DNA of 64,000 nucleotides from Streptomyces sp. BHT-5-2 (GTDB lineage: Bacteria > Actinomycetota > Actinomycetes > Streptomycetales > Streptomycetaceae), in assembly GCF_019774615.1 (NCBI RefSeq), contig NZ_CP081496.1, positions 3,596,001 through 3,660,000 on the forward strand, read 5' to 3'. Below the pieces are notes generated by a model. It had not been told where the DNA came from. It searched no databases and saw only the letters and a program-made list of their open reading frames with translations. Shown here piece by piece: positions 52,931 to 61,972 of the stretch. Position 1 is the first letter of the stretch. Each line of letters begins with the position of its first letter. The position numbers and the translations under genes were made by a program.

Positions 52931-53745
52931 TCCGTGCCCTTGATCAGGGTGTCCAGGGCCTTCAAGTCGCCGAGAAGAGCGGGAAGTTGGTCCAGTGCCA
53001 GACTGTTGCTGCCGTCGCTCAGCGCGTGGGAGGGGTCCTCGTGCACTTCCATGAACACCCCCGCCACTCCAACGGCGACCGCCGCCCGGGCCAGGTGTGG
53101 GATGAACCGCGGTTGACCGGCTGTGGCCTCCCCGGCGCCGCCCGGCAGCTGCACGCTGTGCGTGGCGTCGAAGAGCACCGGCGCCCCGGTCTCGCGCAGC
53201 AGCACCAACGAACGGTAGTCCACCACCAGATTCTGATAACCGAACGCGTGGCCGCGCTCGGTCACCATCACCTGTGTGTTGCCAGTCGAGTGGGCCTTGT
53301 GCACCATGGGCACCGCCTCGGCAGGGGACAGAAACTGCCCCTTCTTGATATTCACCGGCTTCCCGCTGCCACAGGCCGCCAGCACCAAGTCGGTCTGCCG
53401 GCACAGGAACGCCGGGATCTGCAGTACGTCCACGGCCTCGGCGACCGCCGCCACGTCCTGCCGCTCGTGCACGTCTGTGATCACCGGAACGCCGAACCGC
53501 TCCCGCACCTCGGCCAGGATCTCCAGCCCCGCCTCCAGCCCCGGACCTCGGAACGAGTCCACCGACGTCCGGTTGGCCTTGTCGTAGGAGGACTTGAAGA
53601 TATAGGGCACACCGACCCGTTCGGCGATCGCCGCGATCCGCTCGGCATGCCGCAGCGCCGCATCCCGGCTCTCGATCACACACGGCCCTGCGAGCAACGT
53701 GAACGGACCGTCCTGCTCGACCCGCACGCCCCCGATATCCACCAC
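52927..53745 (-). CDS. kdsA: 3-deoxy-D-manno-octulosonate 8-phosphate synthase
   Basis: 272 residues, GTG 53745. Motifs of KdsA: LLAGPCVIESRDAALRHAER, IFKSSYDKANRTSVDSFRGP, VITDVHERQDVAAVAEAVDV, IPAFLCRQTDL, VNIKKGQFLSP, LFDATHSVQLPGG, FMEVHEDPSHALSDGSNSLA. It condenses phosphoenolpyruvate and arabinose-5-phosphate. The Cys in GPCVIES marks the metal-dependent class. In a Gram-positive without LPS this suggests a Kdo- or Kdn-type ulosonic acid in wall glycopolymer or a natural product. First gene of the leftward kdsA-kdsD-kdsB set. Confidence 0.95.
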   Translation of the reverse strand: MVDIGGVRVEQDGPFTLLAGPCVIESRDAALRHAERIAAIAERVGVPYIFKSSYDKANRTSVDSFRGPGLEAGLEILAEVRERFGVPVITDVHERQDVAAVAEAVDVLQIPAFLCRQTDLVLAACGSGKPVNIKKGQFLSPAEAVPMVHKAHSTGNTQVMVTERGHAFGYQNLVVDYRSLVLLRETGAPVLFDATHSVQLPGGAGEATAGQPRFIPHLARAAVAVGVAGVFMEVHEDPSHALSDGSNSLALDQLPALLGDLKALDTLIKGTE

Positions 53746-53999
53746 GGCTGCCCCTCACCTGTGGCCGGTCCCCTCCGGGCTGTCATGGCCGCTGACCCTG
53801 CCCCGCCCCACGATGGTCACGGCCGGGTACGACGGCGCACAACCCCCAGCAGATCTCTGGCCGAAAATGCCGTGTCACCCCGCTCGGCCGCCGGCGCCGA
53901 GAGCTGGATCGGCGCTCGGTCCGACCGTCAACCCGCTGGTGATCTGTTCGACGCACGGCACGCGCATGGGTTCTCCTGTGACAGGGGCCCTACGAGTGC

Positions 54000-54130
54000 A
54001 GGCCGGACCAGGTCAACGACCTCTCGGGCGGCGTAGCGTTTGAGGCATCGGACGTTTGCGCGTCGGGATTCGCCCTCCCCGGTGCGGCGTTCGTAGGAGC
54101 CCTGGCTGCGTGGGGCGAAACGCAGCCGGG
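54000..54130 (-). pseudogene. IS110-like transposase scrap
   Basis: Leftward piece RFAPRSQGSYERRTGEGESR followed by RANVRCLKRYAAREVVDLVR, resembling the C-terminal helix region of IS110/IS116-type transposases. About 43 codons only; no start, no catalytic domain. The rest of 53746-54210 holds no gene. Confidence 0.5.
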
Positions 54131-54210
54131 TCTGCGCCCCCACTCTCGCCCGCTCAGCCCTCCTCGGACGCCTCGGACGCCTAGGAAGGGGCCGCCCGCT
54201 ACGATGCAGC

Positions 54211-54957
54211 GTGCTCTCGGTGGTTGTAGCGCCCTGGCGGCGCGCTCCGGTGGTGCTGCGGAATGCGGAGGTTGCGCATGATGCGGCCAGCACCATGAAG
54301 GTGGCCGTGCTGGCTGCGCTGTACCGCAGCGGCATGGACCTGGACATGGCCGTACCGGTGGTGAACCGCTTCAGGTCGATCACCGGCACGCCGTACGGCA
54401 ACAGTCGTGCTGCGGACAGCGATCCGCTGCCCTGGGACCGACTGGGCCGCACGGCAACGGTGCGCTGGCTCGCCGGGCGCATGGTCACCCACTCGTCGAA
54501 CCTGGCCACCAATCTGTGCCTGGAGCGGGTGGGGCACGAGGCCGTTGCCCGGGTGTGGGAGCAGGCGGGCGCCCAGGGCAGTGCCAGTCCGCGCGGTATC
54601 GAGGACTACGCCGGCCGCGCGGCGGGCGTCCACAACCGGGTGACCGCCCTCGACCTGGTACGGCTGCTGGAATCGCTGGAACCGGAGCTGCTCAGGCTGC
54701 TGGAAGGCAACGTGCATCGGGTGGACCTCGCCGCCGGGCTGCCACCTGGTACCCGACTGTCGGGAAAGAACGGATGGTTCCCGGGCCTACGGCACAGCGT
54801 CGGCGTGGTCCACCCGCCGGACGCCGCCCCCTACACGCTCGCTGTCTGCTACACCGGACCGCTCGCGTCCGGGGACGATGCCGACGATCCTGCTGCCAGG
54901 CTGCTGGCCCGTGTCTCCGCTGGTGTCTGGCGCCGCCGACACCAGCTCATCCGCTGA
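54211..54957 (+). CDS. Class A beta-lactamase-like serine hydrolase
   Basis: 248 residues from GTG 54211. Ser-x-x-Lys motif in HDAASTMKVAVLAALYRSGM, SxN-type triad in VTHSSNLATNLCLERVG and a KxG-type strand in RLSGKNGWFPGLRHSVGVV. No signal peptide is evident and the N-terminus looks short (about 25 residues before the SxxK), so the 5' end may have been altered. Peptidase or lactamase activity is possible. Ends 11 bp inside the convergent aminotransferase gene. Confidence 0.8.
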   Translation: MLSVVVAPWRRAPVVLRNAEVAHDAASTMKVAVLAALYRSGMDLDMAVPVVNRFRSITGTPYGNSRAADSDPLPWDRLGRTATVRWLAGRMVTHSSNLATNLCLERVGHEAVARVWEQAGAQGSASPRGIEDYAGRAAGVHNRVTALDLVRLLESLEPELLRLLEGNVHRVDLAAGLPPGTRLSGKNGWFPGLRHSVGVVHPPDAAPYTLAVCYTGPLASGDDADDPAARLLARVSAGVWRRRHQLIR

Positions 54958-56050
54958 TGCCGTCTGGCCGCTCCGTCGGAGCGACAGTGGCCATCAGCGC
55001 CTCCACGCCACGGGTATTGAGCAGGTTGATGCGGATGTAGCCCCGGTAGCCGTCCAATTCGAAGAACTTGGCGTCGAGGGCCAGGAACCGCCGGTGCGGC
55101 ACCCGGGTGCGTGCGAAGAGGAAGAAGCCGGCCTCGATCGGCATCTGAGCTGTCAGGGCGCCGCTGGCCGAGAGCGCGGTGTGGTTGTCCCGTATGTGCT
55201 GCACCAGTGCGCCGTTGCCCTTGCCGAGCATGAGATCGGTGGCGCGATGGGCGAAGAGCCGGTCGGACACCGCGACGTCGCCGTGCAGGTTGACGTGGAG
55301 TTCGGCCAGTTCTTCGCGCAGGTGCTGCGGGGTGAGGAGGTGGGCGCAACGGTAGCCGTGGATCGACAGATACTTGGTGGGGCAGATCATGCGCAGCGTC
55401 TGCTCCACCGGGAGCCGGGCGCTCGCCTCAGCCGGCTCGCCGTTCCACGGCATGTACTGGAAGGTGCCGTCGACGAACACGAGCGATCCGGTGGCCCGTT
55501 GCCAGGCGGCGATGGTCCGCCACACCTCTCGGGGTACCCGCCGCCCGGCGTACCAGACGGGGTCGGTCAGTACCAGTACGGTCCGCTCGTCGGGCAGACG
55601 AAGGTCGAAATCCGGCTCGAAGGCGTGGCGGTGGGCGATCGGGACGGGCTCGATCCCCATCCGCTGGAAGAGATAGGCGAGTTTGTAGTAGACGGGCGGG
55701 ACGTAGTGGACCCGCCGGCGACCGGTCAGGGCCAGCCATGTGGTGAATGTCCCCAGGAGGCTGCTGGATCCGCCGCCCGGGATGACGTTCCGCATGGTGT
55801 AGGGGACGCCGTCGTAGCGCTCGTGCATCGCGGCGATCTTGGACCGCAGTGTGGTGTCCTCGTCCAGGCCGGAGTAGCGGGTGATGTCCGCGAGGCGGTG
55901 CGGGGCGGTGTCGGCGAGATCGCCGAGATACTCCTCGACGAACGGGTGTCCGCCGTTGTAGTCGGAAACGAAGACCCGGGCTCCGGGTTGCTGCCGTTCC
56001 GCCTCGATGCGCTCGTGCCACTCCAGCATGCGAAACAGCCGCGGCCTCAT
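54947..56050 (-). CDS. PLP-dependent aminotransferase (class I/II fold)
   Basis: 367 residues, ATG 56050 with GAGGGG upstream. Fold type I features: RNVIPGGGSSSLLGTFTTWL (phosphate-binding Gly/Ser), VPPVYYKLAYLFQRMGIEPV, VLVLTDPVWYAGRRVPREVW (Asp for pyridine N), LVFVDGTFQYMPW, and MICPTKYLSIHGYRCAHLL with the Schiff-base Lys. The C-terminal domain is shorter than in AspAT. No close named family is recognised. It could make an amine for a specialised metabolite, and the kds and polyketide genes nearby are possible partners. Confidence 0.85.
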   Translation of the reverse strand: MRPRLFRMLEWHERIEAERQQPGARVFVSDYNGGHPFVEEYLGDLADTAPHRLADITRYSGLDEDTTLRSKIAAMHERYDGVPYTMRNVIPGGGSSSLLGTFTTWLALTGRRRVHYVPPVYYKLAYLFQRMGIEPVPIAHRHAFEPDFDLRLPDERTVLVLTDPVWYAGRRVPREVWRTIAAWQRATGSLVFVDGTFQYMPWNGEPAEASARLPVEQTLRMICPTKYLSIHGYRCAHLLTPQHLREELAELHVNLHGDVAVSDRLFAHRATDLMLGKGNGALVQHIRDNHTALSASGALTAQMPIEAGFFLFARTRVPHRRFLALDAKFFELDGYRGYIRINLLNTRGVEALMATVAPTERPDGISG

Positions 56051-56542
56051 GCACACCCCTCAAGTCCTCGACAGTCACTTCGACTTCAGTGTCAGGTGCC
56101 GCGGTGGCACTGGCAACGGGACAGGGGTGGCACCGGGAACGCAAAGCAGCCCGCGGTTGATCTACGGACGGCCCACTATCGCGTCATCGTCTCGTCGAGG
56201 TACGCCTGGACCGGCGTGTGGAGGCCGTACGGCACACACTCCGGGATCTCGGAGTGGGCGCACACCGGGCGGCTCGGCGAGGTCCTCGGCGTCGGCCACG
56301 TAGGCGGTTCCGGACACCACGTCGCACGCTCACCCGCGGGGAACCGCCTACGAGAGCCGGCCTGCCCTCACCCGTCACCGGGCCATCAGGGCCCGTCCTT
56401 CGCGGACGACGATCGCGGCCGAGACACCCGGGCGCTCTGCGGCTGAACTCGCGTCCAGGGGCCCACGGCCGCTCCGCATCGGATCCGGCGCCCCGCCCCA
56501 CACCGCCGAGCACGATCCGCGATGCGGGCAGTCATCAACCCA
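56051..56542. other. About 490 bp with gene debris
   Basis: Leftward near 56175-56330 a decayed tail can be read in two frames (GTAYVADAEDLAEPP, then CAHSEIPECVPYGLHTPVQA), ending at a TAG near 56178. No start, no family. The rest is featureless. Confidence 0.45.
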
Positions 56543-57283
56543 TCAGCACTCCTGCGGCCGGCGGACCTCGCCCGTGCCCAGCACGATCACGGCCCGGGGC
56601 TGCATGGGCCCCTCACCGCGTCGAGAGAGCAGGACCACCTCCTCGACCACCGCCGACAGCGCGCCGAGCCGGACAGCGCACTCGGCGGCCAGGCGCTTCG
56701 GGTCCTGGGTTCGGCCGAGGGACAGATGCGGGACGAAGTGGCCGACCCGCCCGTGACAGAGTGGGAACCGCAGCCCCAGCTCCCGGTGGAGACGGGCCCA
56801 CGGCGCCGGGTCCGCCGCAGCCGGATCGAGCCACAACGTCGCGTAGTGCCGGTGCCGGAAGTACCGCACTCCGGCCAGGCGCGCCGTGAACGCCGCGCTC
56901 CGCGCCGCCCCCGCGGAGAGCAGCGGCACGGCGCGCGCAAACGCCTCCTCCGGTACGAAGCCGAACAGCAGGTTCACATGCGGCGGCCACCGCCGTACCT
57001 GCGGATCGTGCTCCCAGCGGATGTCCTGAATCACCGGCCAGAGATTCCGCGGCGGCAGCCACGCCACCGCCGTCCGGGCCGTGGGCGCCACCTCAAGCGC
57101 ATCCACCGGCTCGGCCCCGCCGAAATCCGGACTCCCGTGCACATGGCCATGGTCCCAAACCGGGCCCCGAGAACCGTCCGGAGCCTCTGCGACGCGCCGC
57201 GCGCCGAGGCGTGGCCCGTCACTCGGCACCGCCCGCTGGGCGTTGCCGTCGTCGCCGTGCGGCGGCTTGGGCATGGAGGTCAC
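56543..57283 (-). CDS. 2H phosphoesterase / RNA-ligase-like protein
   Basis: 246 residues. Two His motifs typical of the 2H superfamily: [20 protein letters not shown] and [20 protein letters not shown], with a beta strand [11 protein letters not shown] between. Such proteins hydrolyse cyclic phosphates or 2',5' bonds in RNA and nucleotides. The first 65 residues are Pro/Gly-rich and may be non-native; GTG/ATG starts further in are possible, for example near the [11 protein letters not shown] segment. Substrate is unknown. Confidence 0.78.
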   Translation of the reverse strand: MTSMPKPPHGDDGNAQRAVPSDGPRLGARRVAEAPDGSRGPVWDHGHVHGSPDFGGAEPVDALEVAPTARTAVAWLPPRNLWPVIQDIRWEHDPQVRRWPPHVNLLFGFVPEEAFARAVPLLSAGAARSAAFTARLAGVRYFRHRHYATLWLDPAAADPAPWARLHRELGLRFPLCHGRVGHFVPHLSLGRTQDPKRLAAECAVRLGALSAVVEEVVLLSRRGEGPMQPRAVIVLGTGEVRRPQEC

Positions 57284-57562
57284 CGTCTTGCCGTGCTGCC
57301 ATGCGCAGTTCTTGATGCCCGGTGAGCGCCCCGTGGGTTGGTGGAGGGCTGACCAACCGGTGATGCCAGCTGCTCCCCCAGGCTACGGACTCCATGGTGA
57401 CGCGGACCGGCACGATGCAGGAATCGCTCGCAACGCCGGCCCACCCGCCGCATGGGGTGCGTCCGGTGGGCCGGGACGTCCACAGGAACCCGCGTTGCTC
57501 TTCGGGGGCTGGCCGGAAAGGCCCTCTGGTAGTGGGTGGTCTGGTTCCCGCATAACTGGGGC

Positions 57563-58342
57563 ATGTCGACGACAAGCGAGCAGACCACCGACCGGCGTCC
57601 CCTGCACGAGCGCGTCGCTGCGGATCTGCGCCACGAGATCCTTTCCGGCGTCGTCCTCCCGGGCACCGTACTGTCCGCCGCTGAACTCCGGCGCCGGTAC
57701 ACCACGTCGAGCGAGACCCTGGACCAAGCGCTGGAGTTGCTGCGAGAGGAACGTCTGGTCACCAGGCACGCCGAGGCGCCGGACAGCGTCATCCTCAAAC
57801 ACCGGCAGCGGACCATGCGCCCCTCAAAGAGCGTGGCTCCGTCCGATCCAGGGCAGCCCTACCGCTGGATAGTCGAAGCAAGCAAAACCGGGGCACGCGT
57901 CAACATCACGCTGCTGGAGGTCAAGGTCCTGCCCACGGCTCCGGCCCATGTGGCTCGGGCGCTCAGGCTGACCTCGGGGAGCCCTGTCCTCCTGCGATCC
58001 CAGCTCCTGACGTTCGACGACGAACCGGCCGAACTGGCCAACGCCTACCTCCCTCTGGAGATCGTCCGTGGCACCGCGATGATGGAACACCGCAAGATCC
58101 GCGGAGGGATCTCGACACTCATGGCCAAGCTGGGCTATCCGCCCCGCCGGTGCGTGGACTCGGTGTCAGCCCGGATCCCCACTCAGGAGCAGCACGCCCT
58201 CCTGAGACTTCCAGGCAACATGCCGGTCTTGCACACTCTGCGAGTGGTATACAGCGACCATGACCGCCCCGTCGAAGCCTACGACACGGTCGAAGCCGGT
58301 CACCTCAACGAGGTGCAGTACGAGGTCTCACAGGCTCTGTAG
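57563..58342 (+). CDS. GntR-family regulator with UTRA domain
   Basis: 259 residues, ATG 57563. N-terminal winged helix: LHERVAADLRHEILSGVVLP, SETLDQALELLREERLVTR. C-terminal UTRA domain: VNITLLEVKVLPTAPAHVAR, SPVLLRSQLLTFDDEPAELA, VYSDHDRPVEAYDTVEAGHL. This is the HutC/FarR group, which binds small acids or sugars. Streptomyces homologues of this length are often encoded on integrative elements (korSA type). No target operon is obvious; the 280 bp upstream contains its promoter. Confidence 0.92.
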   Translation: MSTTSEQTTDRRPLHERVAADLRHEILSGVVLPGTVLSAAELRRRYTTSSETLDQALELLREERLVTRHAEAPDSVILKHRQRTMRPSKSVAPSDPGQPYRWIVEASKTGARVNITLLEVKVLPTAPAHVARALRLTSGSPVLLRSQLLTFDDEPAELANAYLPLEIVRGTAMMEHRKIRGGISTLMAKLGYPPRRCVDSVSARIPTQEQHALLRLPGNMPVLHTLRVVYSDHDRPVEAYDTVEAGHLNEVQYEVSQAL

Positions 58343-58446
58343 CAGTACCTGCCCCTCCGGAGGTCGGGGTGGGCCGTGGTTGCCGCTGGAGGCACCGAGC
58401 CCACCCCGGACACCAGGTACTTTCGAGTGCTCGGCGCCTCACCCGG

Positions 58447-59667
58447 TCACTTCCAGTCGAACCGGTACGCCCGGTAGGTGTTCACCCCGGTGGGGAACTG
58501 AGCGTTGAAGAGCAGCTTCCCGGATCGGCTGAACTCGGAGAAGTAGGGCAGCGATCCCCATCCGACGAGAAGGTCGCCGTTGCGCACCGTCTGCGCGTTC
58601 CCCTGGGACGAGGCACTGAGCTTCGTCGGCTGATCGACGGAACGCACCAGCGTCGCCTCGTGGGTCTTGGCGTTCAGACGCACCGTCACCACACGGCTGT
58701 ACGGCAGCTCCCGGACGGTCCCGGAGCCCGTGTTCCCGGCACCTGCGGCCTCGTTGTCGAAGAGCGTGTACAGGCCGTTCCCGAGCGGCTCCGGGTCATG
58801 CTGCCAGGCGGAGATCTTCCCGGCCCTGTTCAGCACCTGGCCGGGCGCGGCCTTCAGCTTGAACGAGCTCGCCTTGCCGCCGAGTTGCCAGAGGATCTTG
58901 CCGGTGTGCCGCGACACCTGGTACGTGGTCCACGTGTTGCGTGCGTCGATGAGCAGCTTCCCCTTGCCGTCCGGCTTCACGGCGTTGATGTGGAACCAGT
59001 CCCACGGCGTGTTCGGCGAGGACGGCAGCGGCTGCTCGCTCTGCGCGTACGGCACGTGGTCGGTGCTGTTCCACTGGAACAGCACCTTGCCGGTGCGGAT
59101 GTCGACCTCCTGCGCGACCCCGTCGATCACCTTCTGGTGAGCTGAGCCGCCGATGGACGTGAGATCGGCGGTGGCTTCCTTGTAGGCCAGGATCAGCGCG
59201 GTGTTCCGCGGCGTGATCAGGAACTCGTGGCCGTCGGCGGTGTAGCCGTTCCCGGCCCGCACTTCGGCGATCTTCTGGTACTGGTCGTTGTAGACGTAGT
59301 CGACGCCGCTGGCGAGCCCGCCGAGGTTGGTGCCCTGCCACCAGGTCAGCACCGGCTTGCCGTGGTAGGTCTGCTTGCGGAAGTCGGCGGCCTGCTGTCC
59401 GGACGGCACCGCGTGCGACCAGACGACCTTCTTGCCGTCATGGCTGAGGATCTCCACGCCACTCGCGTACTTGCTCGTGGCCGAGTTCGGCGAGACGAAG
59501 ATGTCCCCGCCGCCGGTCCCCGCCTTGTCGGCCAGGACGTGCACCGGCGGCAGTGGGCGGCTGCCCGACTCCGACGCCCAGGCTCCGGTCGCGGGCACCG
59601 CGCCCGCGAGTGCCGCGGTCGCCGTCGCTGCGAGCGTCATCGGTACGGCCCAGGTTCGCTTTCGCAT
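58447..59667 (-). CDS. Secreted arylsulfotransferase (ASST)-family protein
   Basis: 406 residues. ATG 59667 follows AAGGAG. Residues 1-32 are a signal peptide (RKRTWAVPMTLAATATAALA, cleavage near AWA-S). The mature part has beta-propeller repeats of the ASST_2 type: YASGVEILSHDGKKVVW, GVDYVYNDQYQKIAEVRAGN, GYTADGHEFLITPRNTALI, VDIRTGKVLFQWNSTDHV, WDWFHINAVKPDGKGKLLID, ARNTWTTYQVSRHTGKILWQ. The DWFHIN and WQHDPEP His residues match those used in sulfate transfer in the family. It acts outside the cell, substrate unknown. A Cys-rich leader peptide and hairpin lie upstream, suggesting sulfur-dependent control. Confidence 0.9.
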   Translation of the reverse strand: MRKRTWAVPMTLAATATAALAGAVPATGAWASESGSRPLPPVHVLADKAGTGGGDIFVSPNSATSKYASGVEILSHDGKKVVWSHAVPSGQQAADFRKQTYHGKPVLTWWQGTNLGGLASGVDYVYNDQYQKIAEVRAGNGYTADGHEFLITPRNTALILAYKEATADLTSIGGSAHQKVIDGVAQEVDIRTGKVLFQWNSTDHVPYAQSEQPLPSSPNTPWDWFHINAVKPDGKGKLLIDARNTWTTYQVSRHTGKILWQLGGKASSFKLKAAPGQVLNRAGKISAWQHDPEPLGNGLYTLFDNEAAGAGNTGSGTVRELPYSRVVTVRLNAKTHEATLVRSVDQPTKLSASSQGNAQTVRNGDLLVGWGSLPYFSEFSRSGKLLFNAQFPTGVNTYRAYRFDWK

Positions 59668-59940
59668 GCTGCTCCTTTTTTGAAGCCCGAAGCCGAGCAG
59701 GGGGTTTCGGGACTGTTCGTTGACAGCGACGAGCCATGTCCGCGTGCGCCGTGCGCGGCGGGCGAGAACCGTCGCCGGTTCAGGGGTTGTGATGCGGGAA
59801 GCCGCTAGCCCTCGCAGGGGGGCGGCAACGGCGGAACGTGTCAACTGTGCGTGGCCAACGAGGCGTTGGGGTCACGTACGACGGCCGTCAGCGGCGCTTG
59901 GATGGATCGAGTCGTGGAAGACGGCCGCCCCCGAGGGAGG

Positions 59941-59977
59941 ACGCACAGGCGGGCCGCACCAGCCCGCCAGGTGCGTA
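59941..59977 (-). terminator. Hairpin between leader peptide and ASST gene
   Basis: ACGCACAGGCGGGC (59941-59954) pairs with GCCCGCCAGGTGCGT (59963-59977) with one bulged base. It lies 45 bases beyond the leader stop (leftward) and 270 bases before the ASST start: an attenuator candidate. The remainder of 59668-60021 contains no gene. Confidence 0.65.
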
Positions 59978-60021
59978 GGCCCGCAAGGCGGAAGGGCCTT
60001 CTGGAGGAGGGGTCGAAGCCC

Positions 60022-60105
60022 TCAGCAGGAGTGACAGGCAGCCGAACAGACTCGCTTGAGGTCGATGTGACCGCGAGTCGTCAGGGCAATGGCGTGCTTC
60101 CGCAT
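60022..60105 (-). CDS. Cys-rich leader peptide, 27 aa (putative cysteine attenuator)
   Basis: ATG 60105 to TGA 60022. The peptide starts MRKHAIALTTRGHIDLKRV and ends CSAACHSC: three Cys codons in the last eight. This is the form of the short Streptomyces leader peptides (basic, HIDL/HVDL, then serine/cysteine cluster) that precede sulfur-assimilation genes. Slow decoding of Cys codons when cysteine is scarce would let the downstream hairpin be avoided. The next co-directional gene is the arylsulfotransferase-like 58447-59667, a sulfur-linked function. No ribosome-binding site is striking. Confidence 0.7.
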   Translation of the reverse strand: MRKHAIALTTRGHIDLKRVCSAACHSC

Positions 60106-60340
60106 GCCGCGAAGTTAGCGGGGCTCCCACCCGCCGTCAACATCAGTCCGCATCATGAACCCGAACCGCCCGCCAGCGGTGTTCGTACCTCGCCTCCCTC
60201 GGGCGGGCGGCAGCGGTGTCGGATGCCTTGGCGCGCTCGGCCAGACGGCGCGGTGGCGAAGCGAGGGGCCTACCCAACGGACGTTTCATGGCCCAGAGTT
60301 GACGACGATGTGCCTGTGCTCGACTTTGGTCGCGCGGCTC

Positions 60341-60694
60341 TCACCGCCCGGTGTCCACTTCCCGGCCTTCCATTCGTTCGTCGGCACCGAGGATTGCCTT
60401 CAGAAGACCGGGAAAGCGGCGCTCCACCTCCTCGTGGCGGACCCGCACCACTCGTTTGCGACCGTCCGCGACGGTCCTGGTCAGGCCCGCCTCGCGCAGG
60501 ACCCGGTAGTGGTGGGAGATGGTCGGGTTGCTCAGGCCCAGGTCCACCCGTGCCACCAGGATCGCGCAGTCGATCGGGTCGACGGACTCGTAGAGCGCCC
60601 GCATCAGGGTGCGCCTGCCCGGATCGGCGAGCGCGCTCAGGATGACCGTCAGGTCGAACGAGTCGACGGACGGCTCGGGCAGTGTGCGTGGCAT
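60341..60694 (-). CDS. ArsR-family regulator, 117 aa
   Basis: ATG 60694 has GGAGGG eight bases upstream, preferred over ATG 60709. Winged helix: LTVILSALADPGRRTLMRAL, LSNPTISHHYRVLREAGLTR, TVADGRKRVVRVRHEEVERR. The ISHHYRVLREAGL recognition helix is typical; the His pair is not in the usual metal position, so the inducer is uncertain. Divergent from the MFS exporter with only 54 bp between starts, so it most likely represses that gene. Confidence 0.92.
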   Translation of the reverse strand: MPRTLPEPSVDSFDLTVILSALADPGRRTLMRALYESVDPIDCAILVARVDLGLSNPTISHHYRVLREAGLTRTVADGRKRVVRVRHEEVERRFPGLLKAILGADERMEGREVDTGR

Positions 60695-60748
60695 CCGCAG
60701 ACCCTCCATTCTTTGACCGTCATCGAATCATAAACTAGCCTCCACGAT

Positions 60749-61972
60749 ATGACGATTCCACAACCATCGAATGAATCGCAGATCTGGCGGTTAGCCATCC
60801 TGGCCATCGGCACCTTCGTGCTCGGCGTCGACGGATTCGTGCTGCCAGGGCTACTCCCGGACATCTCCGAGGACTTGGCGGTGAGCACGTCCGCCGCAGG
60901 TCAGCTCACCACCGCTTTCGCCGTCGCCTACGCGATCGGCTCACCCGTCATCGCGACGCTGACGGGTCGGATGGATCGGCGCGTCGTCATCGGTGCCGGC
61001 ATGATCGCCTTCCTCGTCGGGATGGTGCTCCAGGCCGCGGGGCCGACCTACTCGGTCGTGCTGGCGGGCCGGGTGGTCGCGGCGCTGGGCGCAGCGGCGT
61101 TCCAGGCCAACGCCTTCGCCGTTGCCGGGGTGTTGGCCCCGCCCGAGCGGCGGGCGCGGGCCTTCGCGGTGGTCGGTGCGGGGCCGAGCCTCGCCGCAGT
61201 CCTCGGCGTGCCCTTCGGGCTGCTGATCGGGCAGATGTGGGGCTGGCGCGGCACTCTGTGGACGATCGTCGTGCTGGCCGCGCTCGCCGCGGTGCTCGCG
61301 GCCGTTGCGATGCCGTCGATGACACTGCCCGCGACGACGATGCGGGAGCGACTCGCGGTCCTGGTGAACCCGCGCATCCTCATCCTGCTCGCGGTGAGCG
61401 CCTTGGTGCTCGCGCCGACGTTCCTGATCTCCTCCTACGCCGCGGCCATCGTCGGGGTGAGCACCTCGGGCAGCAACTCCATCCTGGGGGCTCTGCTGGT
61501 CTACGGTGCGGGCTTCTTCCTGGGCAACCGACTGGTCGGCAGGTTCGCGGACCGGTTCTCCTCGCTGACCGTGCTCACCACCGGGCTGGGCATCGTCACC
61601 CTCGGATCGGCCCTGCTGGCCCTCGTCCAGCACTGGTTCACGCCCACCCTTGTGGCACTGTTCCTCCTCGGCCTGATGGGATCGGCGCTGTTCATCCCCC
61701 AGCAGAGCCGCGTGTTCGTCGCGGGCGGCGACGTGGCCACCGTCGCACTGAGCCTCAACGGATCGATGAACTACGTCGGCACCGCACTCGGCGCCGGCAT
61801 CGGCGGCGCGGTGCTCTCCGTCGCCGGCGCACTCTGGCTGGCACCGGCCTCCGCCGTTCTCGCCGCCCTGGTGGCGGCCTTCGCGCTGCTCACCGCACCC
61901 GAGCGCAGGGCTGCACAGGAGACGGCACCAGCCCGGTCCCAACCAGCCGAGCTCACCCCGAACGACGCCTGA
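60749..61972 (+). CDS. MFS transporter (AraJ/Cml-type exporter)
   Basis: 407 residues with twelve helices. Motif A between helices 2 and 3 is TLTGRMDRRVVIGAGMI; helix 1 LAILAIGTFVLGVDGFVLPG and helix 4 region AALGAAAFQANAFAVAGVLA fit DHA1-type sugar-efflux/chloramphenicol exporters. The ATG at 60749 lies in the AT-rich 54-bp promoter gap shared with the ArsR gene. Probably an inducible drug or metabolite exporter; substrate unknown. Confidence 0.93.
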   Translation: MTIPQPSNESQIWRLAILAIGTFVLGVDGFVLPGLLPDISEDLAVSTSAAGQLTTAFAVAYAIGSPVIATLTGRMDRRVVIGAGMIAFLVGMVLQAAGPTYSVVLAGRVVAALGAAAFQANAFAVAGVLAPPERRARAFAVVGAGPSLAAVLGVPFGLLIGQMWGWRGTLWTIVVLAALAAVLAAVAMPSMTLPATTMRERLAVLVNPRILILLAVSALVLAPTFLISSYAAAIVGVSTSGSNSILGALLVYGAGFFLGNRLVGRFADRFSSLTVLTTGLGIVTLGSALLALVQHWFTPTLVALFLLGLMGSALFIPQQSRVFVAGGDVATVALSLNGSMNYVGTALGAGIGGAVLSVAGALWLAPASAVLAALVAAFALLTAPERRAAQETAPARSQPAELTPNDA

